Source of the DNA: an uncultured Oscillospiraceae bacterium
Lineage (GTDB): Bacteria; Bacillota; Clostridia; Oscillospirales; Oscillospiraceae
Length of the DNA stretch: 9,379 bases
Direction: 5' to 3'
NCBI GenBank assembly: GCA_947624465.1
Contig: CANQKJ010000069.1
Coordinates: 1 to 9,379 of the forward strand
In this document: piece by piece, positions 1 through 7,018 of the stretch
Layout: each line of letters starts with the position of its first letter
How positions within the stretch are numbered: position 1 is the first letter of the stretch
Notes under the pieces: generated by a model
The model's database searches: none
Seen by the model: only the letters and a program-made list of their open reading frames with translations
What the model was told of the DNA's origin: nothing
Position numbers and translations under genes: made by a program

Positions 1-2
1 AC

Positions 3-1490
3 GCCCTGATGGCGGGCGGGTCCCCGTCGGCCCTGCGGGCGGTGATCATGCAGGCGGCCCTGCTGGCCGCCCCCTTCGCCAAAAGCGAAAGCGACCCGCC
101 CTGCGCCCTGGCCCTGGCGCTGATGCTCCTGCTGATCCAGAACCCCTATGCCGCCGCCAGCGTCAGTTTGCAGATGTCCTTTGCCTCGGTGGCGGGCATC
201 CTGCTGGCCACCGGGCCTGTCTACCGGTATCTGACGGGACTGCCGGGGGGGCTCAAGGCCTCCCATGCCTCCGTGCCCCGGAGGCTCCTTTGGAGGGGAT
301 GGCAGGCCGTGGCCGCCAGCGTGTCCGCCTCCCTGGGGGCCATGCTGTTCACCGCGCCCCTCACCGCCCTGTACTTCGGGCAGATCAGCCTGCTGTCCCC
401 CTTTGCCAACGTCCTGACCCTATGGGCGCTGACCCTGCTGATGATCTGCGGCCTGGTCGTCGGCGCGCTGGCGATCTTCCTGCCGGGCGCGGCGGCCATC
501 CCCGGCGCGGTGTCCGGCCTCTTTGCCCATTACGCCGGCGGGACGGCGCTCTTTCTGGGCCGGCAGCCCTTCGCCTCCCTCAGCGCCGGGGACCCCTACT
601 GCCTCGTCTGGCTGATCGCCCTCTACCTGGCGCTGCTGGCGCGGCTGCTGTCCAAAAGGCGGCTCCGCCCGCTGATCGCCGTGGCCTCCCTGGTGTTCCT
701 GCTGTGCGCCTCGGTGGGCCTCGGCGCCCTGTCCGTCTCCTCCGCCGACCTGACGGTGACCGCGCTGGATGTGGGGCAGGGGGCCTCTACCGCCCTGATC
801 TCCGGGGACAGGGCCGCCCTGGTGGACTGCGGCGGGAACGGCTCCGCCTCCGCCGGGGACACCGCCGCCGACTGGTTCGCCTCCATAGGCCGCACCCGGC
901 TGGACCTGCTGGCCCTCACCCATCTGGATGACGACCATTTCAACGGCGTGGAGCAGCTCTTCTACCGGATGGACGTGGACACGGTGGCCGTCCCCGCGTC
1001 GGAGGTGGACGAGGACAAGCTGGCGCTGCTGCTGTCCTGGGCGGCGGAGGAACAGGCCGCGGTGGTCTGCGTGGACGAGATCACCGAAATACCGTTCGGG
1101 AACGCCGACCTCACCCTGTTCCCGCCCCTGGGCGGCGGCACCTCCAACGAGTCCGGCCAGTTCGTTCTCTGCTCCGCCGGCCAGTTCGACGCCCTCATCA
1201 CCGGGGACGCCGACTCCTTTGTGGAGCGGATGCTGGTGAAATACTACGATATCCCCGACATCGAGCTGCTGATGGTGGGCCACCACGGCTCCAACGGCTC
1301 CTCCTGCGAGGAATTCCTGAGCGCCGTCCGCCCGGAGCTGGCGGTCATCTCCGTCGGCTACAACTCCTACGGGCACCCCCGGCAGGAGGTGCTGGACCGG
1401 CTGGAGGCGCTGGGCGCCCAGGTCCACCGCACCGACGAGGAGGGGGCCGTCACCGTGTCCGTCCGGGGCGAAAACGTCGTCATCTACTGA
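3..1490 (+). CDS. comEC: ComEC/Rec2 DNA-uptake channel, 3' part (5' end outside window)
   Basis: ComEC is the inner-membrane channel that carries single-stranded DNA into the cytoplasm during natural transformation. Residues here count from the Met at position 9, which is not the real start: the frame is open to the left edge, and the N-terminal OB-fold part is missing. Residues 1-60 match the Competence domain core (GGSPSALRAVIM, then a hydrophobic run and NPYAAASVSLQMSF). Several membrane segments follow up to about residue 245. The C-terminal third is a metallo-beta-lactamase-fold domain: LDVGQG (253-258), THLDDDH (304-310, the ComEC-style HxDxDH metal motif), ITGD (397-400), GHHGS (424-428) and YGHP (454-457). 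The metal ligands look intact, so the domain is probably catalytically competent, possibly as a nuclease on the incoming or degraded strand. The stop lies 15 nt before holA, which suggests co-transcription. The gene alone does not show that the strain is naturally competent. Confidence 0.93.
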   Translation, partial: ALMAGGSPSALRAVIMQAALLAAPFAKSESDPPCALALALMLLLIQNPYAAASVSLQMSFASVAGILLATGPVYRYLTGLPGGLKASHASVPRRLLWRGWQAVAASVSASLGAMLFTAPLTALYFGQISLLSPFANVLTLWALTLLMICGLVVGALAIFLPGAAAIPGAVSGLFAHYAGGTALFLGRQPFASLSAGDPYCLVWLIALYLALLARLLSKRRLRPLIAVASLVFLLCASVGLGALSVSSADLTVTALDVGQGASTALISGDRAALVDCGGNGSASAGDTAADWFASIGRTRLDLLALTHLDDDHFNGVEQLFYRMDVDTVAVPASEVDEDKLALLLSWAAEEQAAVVCVDEITEIPFGNADLTLFPPLGGGTSNESGQFVLCSAGQFDALITGDADSFVERMLVKYYDIPDIELLMVGHHGSNGSSCEEFLSAVRPELAVISVGYNSYGHPRQEVLDRLEALGAQVHRTDEEGAVTVSVRGENVVIY

Positions 1491-1505
1491 GAAAGGGGGA
1501 GACAT

Positions 1506-2552
1506 ATGCCGCCCAAACCCAAAACCGACAACTCCGCCATGCAGGCCCTGAAGCGGGACCTGCGCCAGGGCGCGCCCAAAAACCTCTACGTGTTCCACGG
1601 GGAGGAGGCGTACCTGCGGGAGTTCTACCTGGGGGAGCTGAGGAAGGCCGTCCTCCCGGCGGGACTGGAGGACTTCAACCACCACACGGCGGAGGGAAAG
1701 GACTGCTCGGTGGAGTGGCTGGAACAGGCGGTGGACTACCTGCCCATGATGAGCGAGCGCACCCTGGTGGAGGTCACCGACTTCGACCTGTTTTCCTCCA
1801 GGGACCAGCAGGAGAAGCTGGCAAAGCTGCTGGCCGACCTGCCCGGCTACTGCTGCGTGGTGTTCGTGTACGACCTGATCCCCTACAAGGCGGACGGCCG
1901 CTCCAGGCTGGCCGCCCTGCTGAAAGAGAAGCAGGCGGTGGTGGAGTTCCAGCGGCAGGAGCAGGGGGATCTCACCGACTGGATCGTCCGCCGGTTCAAG
2001 GCCGCGGGCCACACCATCGACACCGGGGACGCCCGGTATCTCATCTTCCTCTGCGGGGATCTGATGAACAATCTGGCCGCCGAGATCGGCAAGATATCCG
2101 CCTACGCGGAGCATCAGCGGGTCACCCGGGAGGACATCGACGCGGTGGCCATCCCGGTGATCGAGGCGGTGGTGTTCCAGATGACCGACGCCATGGCCCG
2201 GAAGGACTTCGACAAGGCCGCCTCGGTGCTGGCCGACCTGCTCCACTCCCAGGAGGCCCCGGTGATGGTGCTGTCCGTCATGGGCAAGTACTTCCGGCAG
2301 CTCTACACCGCCCGGCTGGGGCTGGAGCGGAACATGAGCCGGGAGGAGTTCATGGCCCTGTGGGGGATGAAGAACGCCTACCCCGCCGAAAAGATCATGG
2401 ACGCCGCCAGGCGGTTCTCCCTGCCCTGGTGCCGGTATGCGGTGCGCCGCTGCGCCGAGACCGACCTGGCGCTGAAAACCAACTACGGCCGGGAGGGAGA
2501 ACTCCTCACCGCCCTGCTGGTGGAGCTGGCCTCCGGCCGGCGGGCGGCGTGA
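1506..2552 (+). CDS. holA: DNA polymerase III subunit delta
   Basis: HolA is the delta subunit of the clamp loader. It opens the beta sliding clamp and works with delta' and tau/gamma to load it on primed DNA. The 348-residue product has the usual family length and layout. An N-terminal RecA-like fold starts with LYVFHGEEAYLRE (about 27-39), the delta-type opening that has no Walker A P-loop, as expected for delta. A middle segment reads LIFLCGDLMNNLAAEIGKISAYA (about 179-201), typical of the lid region. A C-terminal helical collar domain contains VFQMTDAMARKDF and VMVLSVMGKYFRQLY. The ATG at 1506 is preceded by a purine-rich ribosome binding site (AGGGGGAG, 1494-1501). The gene follows comEC by 15 nt, a neighbourhood also known in Bacillus, and its TGA overlaps the ATG of the next gene. 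No rpsT follows here, unlike in Bacillus subtilis. Confidence 0.95.
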   Translation: MPPKPKTDNSAMQALKRDLRQGAPKNLYVFHGEEAYLREFYLGELRKAVLPAGLEDFNHHTAEGKDCSVEWLEQAVDYLPMMSERTLVEVTDFDLFSSRDQQEKLAKLLADLPGYCCVVFVYDLIPYKADGRSRLAALLKEKQAVVEFQRQEQGDLTDWIVRRFKAAGHTIDTGDARYLIFLCGDLMNNLAAEIGKISAYAEHQRVTREDIDAVAIPVIEAVVFQMTDAMARKDFDKAASVLADLLHSQEAPVMVLSVMGKYFRQLYTARLGLERNMSREEFMALWGMKNAYPAEKIMDAARRFSLPWCRYAVRRCAETDLALKTNYGREGELLTALLVELASGRRAA

Positions 2553-3148
2553 TGGACCGGCTCCGCGTCAAAGAGGCCGTGGTGGTGGAGGGCCGCTACG
2601 ACAAGAACGCCCTGTCCCAGGTGGTGGACGCCCTCATTTTGGAGACCGCCGGTTTCGGCGTGTTCAGGGACGACGAGCGGCTGGCTCTGCTGCGCCGGCT
2701 GGCGGAGACCTGCGGCCTCATCGTCCTCACCGACTCCGACGGGGCTGGGTTCGTCATCCGAAACTTTTTGAAGGGGGCCATCCCTCCGGACCGGGTGAAG
2801 CACGCCTACATCCCCGACGTGTACGGCAAGGAGCGCCGCAAGCGCGCCCCCGGCAAAGAGGGCAAGCTGGGCGTGGAGGGGATGCCCCCCCAGGTGCTGC
2901 GGGACGCCCTGCTCCGGGCGGGGGCCACGGTGATGGGGGAGGAGGAACCCTCTTCCGCCAGAGGCGGCGTCACCCCCGCGGACCTGATGGCCTGGGGGCT
3001 GTCCGGGACGCCGGACGCGGCCCAAAACCGGGCCGCCCTGCTGAAAAAGCTGGATCTGCCGGAGCATATGAGCGCGAAAGCCCTGCTGGCCGTCCTCAAC
3101 GCGCTGTATGACCGCCGGGAGGCGGAAGAACTGTTGGCTGATTTGTGA
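2552..3148 (+). CDS. Ribonuclease M5-like Toprim protein with DUF4093 C-terminus
   Basis: This 198-residue protein resembles RNase M5 (RnmV), the Toprim nuclease that matures 5S rRNA in Firmicutes. The Toprim domain covers about residues 7-115. It contains KEAVVVEGRYD (7-17, catalytic-type Glu13), LTDSDGAG (59-66, the DxD metal pair Asp61/Asp63) and GKLGVEG (104-110), all in the order seen in RnmV. The rest (about 136-198) matches the helical DUF4093 region found at the C-terminus of M5-type proteins. Its ATG overlaps the holA stop in a TGATG junction without a clear Shine-Dalgarno, so it is probably translationally coupled to holA. A basic stretch near residues 93-103 (KERRKR...GKEGK) could contact RNA. 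No 5S rRNA or ksgA lies nearby, where RnmV is classically found. It could be the true RnmV or a paralogue with another RNA or DNA substrate. I am confident of the fold and less so of the substrate, so no gene symbol is given. Confidence 0.85.
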   Translation: MDRLRVKEAVVVEGRYDKNALSQVVDALILETAGFGVFRDDERLALLRRLAETCGLIVLTDSDGAGFVIRNFLKGAIPPDRVKHAYIPDVYGKERRKRAPGKEGKLGVEGMPPQVLRDALLRAGATVMGEEEPSSARGGVTPADLMAWGLSGTPDAAQNRAALLKKLDLPEHMSAKALLAVLNALYDRREAEELLADL

Positions 3149-3178
3149 AAGAGCGCCCGCCATTCGGCGGGCGCTCTT
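3149..3178. terminator. Bidirectional Rho-independent terminator between convergent operons
   Basis: A perfect inverted repeat has an 11-bp GC-rich stem (GAGCGCCCGCC, 3151-3161; GGCGGGCGCTC, 3166-3176) and an ATTC loop. Two flanking A-T pairs extend it to 13 bp. It begins directly after the TGA of the DUF4093 gene and ends 8 nt beyond the last codon of the minus-strand zinc-ribbon gene. On the plus strand the following tract is TTCT; on the minus strand it is TTTCA. Both U-tracts are short, but the stem is very stable, so the hairpin plausibly ends transcription in both directions. Confidence 0.85.
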
Positions 3179-3186
3179 CTCATCGC

Positions 3187-3432
3187 TCAGCGGGAATGTT
3201 TTTGGTTGAAATCGGAGTCCGGGTCGGCGTAATTGATCACGACCTTTTTGCAGTCCCTGCAAAGCCACGCCTTCACCGCGGACCCCTTCCAAAAGGACCT
3301 CATGGACAGGCAAACCGCGTCATCATACAGATCAGAGTTGTTCATCAAACGCTTTTTACTCTGCCAGTTGATCTCCTAGGCGCTTTGAATGACCCCCAGT
3401 TCCATCTCTTTGCCGCAGCAGTAGCACTTCAT
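3187..3432 (-). pseudogene. Small double-CxxC zinc-ribbon protein (DUF6487-like) interrupted by an amber codon
   Basis: Read on the minus strand from the ATG at 3432, this is an 82-codon frame, including its TGA at 3187-3189. Codon 19 (3376-3378) is TAG; no other stop or frameshift is present. Codons 1-18 encode a zinc-knuckle start with Cys3/Cys6 (KCYCCGKEMELGVIQSA). Codons 20-81 continue as expected for a small zinc-ribbon family, with FWKGSAVKAWLC and a second pair Cys58/Cys61 (CRDC), then KKVVINY. The pattern recalls DUF6487-type proteins (CPYCGKEM...GxIQS...); that family name is from memory. Stopping at codon 19 would separate the two cysteine pairs, so the product should be dead unless the TAG is read through. 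The frame starts 5 nt after the rpiB stop, with AAGGAG inside the rpiB end as a possible binding site. The stretch looks less GC-rich than its neighbours. Function is unknown. Confidence 0.75.
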
Positions 3433-3437
3433 CGCGT

Positions 3438-3881
3438 TTAATGCTCCTTTTCCAGCGCCATCACCTTGTCCACCCGGCGCTGGTGGCGGCCCCCCTCAAA
3501 CTCGGTGGTCAGGAACACGTCCACGATGCGCTCCGCCAGATTGGGCCCCACGAAGCCGCCGCCCAGGGCCAGCATATTGGCGTCATTGTGGCGGCGGGTC
3601 AGCTCGGCGGAGAGGGGGTCATGGCACAGGGCGCAGCGGATGCCCTTTACCTTGTTGGCGGCGATGGAGATGCCGATGCCGGTGGTGCAGAGGACGATCC
3701 CCCGCTCACAGATGCCGGCGGCCACCATCCGGGCGGCAACGGCTCCGAAGTCGGGGTAGTCGCAGCTCTCCGCGCTGTGGGCGCCGCAGTCGGACAGCTC
3801 GTGTCCCTGGGCGGCGAGGTATTTTTTCAAATGCTCCTTCAGCGCGAAAGCGCCGTGGTCGGACGCGATGGCGATCTTCAT
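3438..3881 (-). CDS. rpiB: Ribose-5-phosphate isomerase B
   Basis: RpiB interconverts ribose 5-phosphate and ribulose 5-phosphate in the non-oxidative pentose phosphate pathway in the cytoplasm. The 147-residue length is typical. Visible signatures are IASDHGAFALK (5-15, substrate-binding Asp8/His9), the catalytic-cysteine loop GIVLCTTGIGISIAANK (61-77, Cys65), RRHNDANMLALG (96-107, His98/Asn99 as general acid region) and the C-terminal TEFEGGRHQRRV (126-137). The residue after Cys65 is Thr where Escherichia coli RpiB has Gly (CGTGIG); this is a modest change in the anion-binding loop that may be lineage-specific. The related galactose-6-phosphate isomerase subunits LacA/LacB are an alternative, but Cys65 and the full HND motif favour RpiB. 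The ATG at 3881 has GAAAGGGGA upstream. The gene lies 20 nt downstream of the PHP phosphatase gene, in the same operon. Confidence 0.94.
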   Translation of the reverse strand: MKIAIASDHGAFALKEHLKKYLAAQGHELSDCGAHSAESCDYPDFGAVAARMVAAGICERGIVLCTTGIGISIAANKVKGIRCALCHDPLSAELTRRHNDANMLALGGGFVGPNLAERIVDVFLTTEFEGGRHQRRVDKVMALEKEH

Positions 3882-3901
3882 GGCGTGATTCCCCTTTCTG
3901 T

Positions 3902-4717
3902 TTACAGCGGATGGGTGACGGGCCTGCGCTTCTCATAGGTGGTGATATGCTCGAATCCGGCGGCCTTGATAAGCGCCAGCGCCTGGGGGACGCCCCCGGC
4001 CATGTCGCCGGGCCGGTGGGCGTCGGACCCCACGGTGACCAGCTCGCCGCCGCACTCTTTGAACCAGCGCAGCAGCAGGGGCCAGTCGTCCATATCCTGC
4101 CCGTGATGGGTGTTCACCTCCAGGGCGTGGCCGGTCCTGGCCACCTCGGTGAAAATGGCCCGGAGGGCCTCCTCATAGTCCGCCAGAGGCAGGTCCATGC
4201 CATCCCGGCGGATATACCGCAGGGGATAGAGCACGTGGGCAAGGCTGTCGTAGCAGTCGGGATATTTGGCCGCCAGCGCCCAGGTGTGGGAGAGGGCGTT
4301 GTCCATGGCCCTGCGGCACAGGGCCGCGTCCCCGGCGAACCGGCTGAAATAGAAGTCGATGTCCCCCTCGTCCCCGATCCAGTTGTGGAGGGAGCCCAGC
4401 ACGAAGTCCAGCTCCTCCCCGCCCCCGGCGATGACCGCCCTGGCTTTCTCCGGGTCAAAGGGGGCGGAGCCCAGCTCCAGCCCCAGCCGGAGGGTGAGCC
4501 TGCCGCCAAAGGCGGATTTGGCCGCCCGGTACTGCTCTTTGGCGGCGGCCCAGTCGAAGGCGCCGCCGGGCCGGCCCTCCCAGTGCAGCAGGTCGCAGTG
4601 GTCGGTGACGCACAACTCTCTCAGCCCCGCGGACGCCGCCGCCTCCGCCATGGCGGCCAGAGGCGCCTCGCTGTCCGGGGAGATGAGGCTGTGGGTGTGG
4701 ATGTCGCAGAGATACAT
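3902..4717 (-). CDS. PHP-family phosphoesterase, histidinol-phosphatase (HisJ/HisK) type
   Basis: The closest family is the PHP-type histidinol-phosphatase, which removes phosphate from L-histidinol phosphate in histidine biosynthesis. The 271-residue length matches Bacillus-type enzymes. Metal-ligand motifs appear in PHP order: DIHTHS (5-10, His7/His9), TDHCD (38-42, His40), LGLELG (78-83, Glu81), GSLHNW (108-113, His111), LAHVLYPLRYI (159-169, His161), EVNTHH (200-205) and GSDAH (230-234, Asp232/His234). All expected ligands are present, so it should be an active trinuclear-metal phosphoesterase. No other his genes are in view. The neighbours, rpiB and a glycosyltransferase, leave open a role on another sugar phosphate; PHP enzymes are easily over-annotated. 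The ATG at 4717 lies 9 nt after the stop of the upstream glycosyltransferase gene. Its binding site (GAGGTGAG) overlaps that stop, indicating coupled translation. Confidence 0.85.
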   Translation of the reverse strand: MYLCDIHTHSLISPDSEAPLAAMAEAAASAGLRELCVTDHCDLLHWEGRPGGAFDWAAAKEQYRAAKSAFGGRLTLRLGLELGSAPFDPEKARAVIAGGGEELDFVLGSLHNWIGDEGDIDFYFSRFAGDAALCRRAMDNALSHTWALAAKYPDCYDSLAHVLYPLRYIRRDGMDLPLADYEEALRAIFTEVARTGHALEVNTHHGQDMDDWPLLLRWFKECGGELVTVGSDAHRPGDMAGGVPQALALIKAAGFEHITTYEKRRPVTHPL

Positions 4718-4726
4718 GGACTCACC

Positions 4727-6988
4727 TCACAGGGGCCAGCTGGGGAACCAGCGGAGGAAATAGCTCCCGTACCACAGGGGGGTATACAGCCCGATCAGGG
4801 CGGGATAGAACACCGCGTACAGCAAAACGACGCACCCGGTGAAGCCGTACACCGCCAGACGGTATCCCTCCCGGCGGCGGTCAAAGATGTCGTTCATCAG
4901 ATAGGTGACGGCGAAGCAGAGGAACAGGATGGTGGGGAAGTAGTGGTAGGCGAACAGGGTCCGCCCGATGGACAGCCAGGGCACGAACTGGGACAGGACC
5001 GAGATGACGATGAACAGGCCGACGCCGTTCTTTTTGCGGACGGTCCGAATCAGCACGGCGAAGAAGGCCGCCAGCCCCAGCCAGGACACCAGGGGATTGT
5101 TGAAGGAGGCGAACAGGGACACCGTCTGCTCCCCGCCGGCGGTCCGGCCATAGTCCCGATAGTAGAGGATGGGCCGGCCGTCCACGATCCACTCATACCA
5201 GTCGGACTGGTAGGGGTGGGGCGTATGGACCCCCTGGTGATAGGTGAGCATAAAATACTGGTTGTGCATCATGATGTCCACCGGGTCGTCGGAGTCGGAG
5301 GGGATGGCGTCGAAAAAGGCCTTGACGCCGTTTTCCGCATCGCTGTGCGCGGCCTCGGCCAGATAGCCGGGGAGCTTCTCCGCCGGCCAGGCGGCGGACT
5401 GGACCGCCATGCCGGCGAAGCCGCCCTCGTTCCCCCGGGCGGAGGCGTAGGGGAAATAGGAGACGGTGTAGACGGACAGGGGAATGACAACGAAGAAGAC
5501 CACGGACAGCAGGGTGGTGGCCAGGGCGTGTACCCAGAACCGGGGGACGGAGGGATAGAGCATGGCCTGGTTCTCCTCGTCCCAGGCGGGGCGGGACAGG
5601 TCGGCCCACTCCCGGCTCTTGAAGATCATCCCCAGCAGCCACATCACCGCCAGGCCCGCGCCCGCGTATACCACCGTCCACTTGGAGGCGCAGCCGATCC
5701 CCCAGAACAGCCCGCTGAGAAACAGCGGCGGGATGTGCCAGCGGAGCTTTTTCCCGGCGGGCACCGCCAGCCAGCGGTACATAAAGTAGTAGGAGACCAG
5801 GATAAAGAACACGCCGTAGGTGTCGATGGTGGCGATGCGGGTCTGGACCAGGTGCATGAAGTCGAAGGTGAACAGGGCCGTGCCGCAGAGGGCCACCGGG
5901 GTCTTGCCAAACAGGTTTTTCAGGAAGATATAAAGGATGGGCACCATCAGCACGCCGAAGAGCGTCCCCATGAACCGCCAGCCGAAGGGTACCATGCCGA
6001 AGATCAGGATGCCCACGGAGAGGATGAGTTTGCCCAGGGGGGGATGGGACACCTCATAGGGATAGATGTTCCTGAGATGCTCCAGGGCGGTGCGGGGGTG
6101 ATAGATCTCGTCAAAGTAGGAGGAGTCCATGTAGGTGGACCGCTCCGGCACGGTGTCCTGCTCGTCGAACAGGCCGTCCGCCCCGTCGGCGGAGACGGCA
6201 AGCATCCCGCCGTCCGCGCCATACAGCACCAGCTCCCCCAGGTCCATGGGGGACTTCGAATTGTCCGGATCGCCGGTGAGGCGGAAGTATCTGGCCGGGA
6301 CGGCACCGCCCTCCACCGTGGCCTTGTGCCACTTCAGCAGGGTGCTGTATCCCTGCCGCATGGACTGGACAGCCCCCGCCCCGCCGGGGAGGGCGTCCTC
6401 CCAGTAGTAGGCCAGACGGGTGGTCTTGCCGGATGTGTCCTCCCCCGGCTCCTGGGCCCGCCAGGCGCCGTCCTCCCACACCTCGTCCACCGCCTTCAGG
6501 GCGGTCCAGGTCTCCCCGTCGGCGGACAGCTCCAGGGAGTAGTCCCCGGTGCCGATGCCGGCGAACCAGCCCACGCCGCCCACCGTGACCTCCTCCGCCA
6601 GCTCAAAGGAGACGGTCTCCCGCTGGGAGAAGGACCGGGCCGACTGGGGATCGGTGAAGCCGCCCAGCCGGAAGAAGGCGGTAAAGGCGTAGACGGCGGT
6701 CAGCAGCAGCACGGGCAGGATATCCCGCCGGGTCAGCTTGTGGTGGGGCAGGGTGAGGGTCATCCGCCTGGGCCTGGCGGCCTCCTCCGCCATGGACACC
6801 CACTCCAGGGAGTGGGGCCGGGGCTTGAGGCACCACCAATAGTACACGAAAAAGGCCACGCAGACGGCGATGCCCAGAATGGCCCAGACGGCCGCCGGGG
6901 AGAGGCTGGTGAAGAACCAGGCCAGACCGGAGAGCGCCTTGTCCCAAAACGTCCGGGCCGTTTCGGCGGTGAGCGGGATCACATTCAT
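4727..6988 (-). CDS. PMT/GT39-type membrane glycosyltransferase with discoidin-like insert
   Basis: This looks like a dolichyl/polyprenyl-phosphate-mannose:protein mannosyltransferase-type (PMT, GT-C fold) enzyme, which moves a lipid-linked sugar to an acceptor outside the membrane. I chose the ATG at 6988 (753 residues) because GGAGG lies 5 nt upstream. A GTG at 7003 would add five residues but has no binding site and sits in a hairpin. Membrane helices lie at about 30-50 and 90-107. Residues about 115-258 form a soluble, beta-rich region resembling an F5/8C (discoidin) domain: VGWFAGIGTGDYSLELSADG, then ARYFRLTG...MDLGELVLYG. Next come the PMT signatures: YFDEIYHPRTA (291-301, catalytic-type Asp293/Glu294), SHPPLGKL (314-321), RIATIDTY (384-391) and CASKWTVVYA (433-442). 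Multiple helices follow to the C-terminus. An extracytoplasmic segment near 585-600 (GVHTPHPYQSDW) is also PMT-like. The sugar and acceptor cannot be read from the sequence. It is the first gene of the minus-strand operon. Confidence 0.88.
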   Translation of the reverse strand: MNVIPLTAETARTFWDKALSGLAWFFTSLSPAAVWAILGIAVCVAFFVYYWWCLKPRPHSLEWVSMAEEAARPRRMTLTLPHHKLTRRDILPVLLLTAVYAFTAFFRLGGFTDPQSARSFSQRETVSFELAEEVTVGGVGWFAGIGTGDYSLELSADGETWTALKAVDEVWEDGAWRAQEPGEDTSGKTTRLAYYWEDALPGGAGAVQSMRQGYSTLLKWHKATVEGGAVPARYFRLTGDPDNSKSPMDLGELVLYGADGGMLAVSADGADGLFDEQDTVPERSTYMDSSYFDEIYHPRTALEHLRNIYPYEVSHPPLGKLILSVGILIFGMVPFGWRFMGTLFGVLMVPILYIFLKNLFGKTPVALCGTALFTFDFMHLVQTRIATIDTYGVFFILVSYYFMYRWLAVPAGKKLRWHIPPLFLSGLFWGIGCASKWTVVYAGAGLAVMWLLGMIFKSREWADLSRPAWDEENQAMLYPSVPRFWVHALATTLLSVVFFVVIPLSVYTVSYFPYASARGNEGGFAGMAVQSAAWPAEKLPGYLAEAAHSDAENGVKAFFDAIPSDSDDPVDIMMHNQYFMLTYHQGVHTPHPYQSDWYEWIVDGRPILYYRDYGRTAGGEQTVSLFASFNNPLVSWLGLAAFFAVLIRTVRKKNGVGLFIVISVLSQFVPWLSIGRTLFAYHYFPTILFLCFAVTYLMNDIFDRRREGYRLAVYGFTGCVVLLYAVFYPALIGLYTPLWYGSYFLRWFPSWPL

Positions 6989-6993
6989 AAGAG

Positions 6994-6998
6994 CCTCC
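6994..6998 (-). promoter_or_regulatory. Ribosome binding site that fixes the glycosyltransferase start
   Basis: On the minus strand GGAGG is followed by a 5-nt spacer (CTCTT) and the ATG at 6988. It favours this start over the in-frame GTG (7003) and ATG (7000) just upstream, which have no such site before them. Confidence 0.75.
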
Positions 6999-7002
6999 AT
7001 CA

Positions 7003-7018
7003 CGCGCCCGGGGGCGCG
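7003..7018 (-). repeat. GC-rich inverted repeat in the glycosyltransferase mRNA leader
   Basis: The arms CGCGCCC and GGGCGCG are perfectly complementary with two bases between them; sterically this gives a 6-bp stem with a 4-base loop. In the leftward mRNA the hairpin ends four bases before the GGAGG ribosome binding site, so it could affect translation initiation. No U-tract follows it on either strand, so it is unlikely to be a terminator. Confidence 0.5.

Noticed and set aside
420..2246. A 608-codon open frame on the minus strand opposite comEC and holA
   Set aside because: Same effect: compositionally biased (Gly/Gln/His/Val), overlaps two well-supported genes, and has no recognisable motif.
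3145..3441. A 98-codon plus-strand frame downstream of the DUF4093 gene
   Set aside because: It runs through the terminator hairpin and is antisense to the zinc-ribbon frame, whose cysteine pattern is far more protein-like.
3624..3710. Thr after the RpiB catalytic Cys (CTTGIG in place of CGTGIG) as an inactivating change
   Set aside because: All other active-site motifs are intact and Thr is small and polar, so lineage variation is more likely than loss of function.
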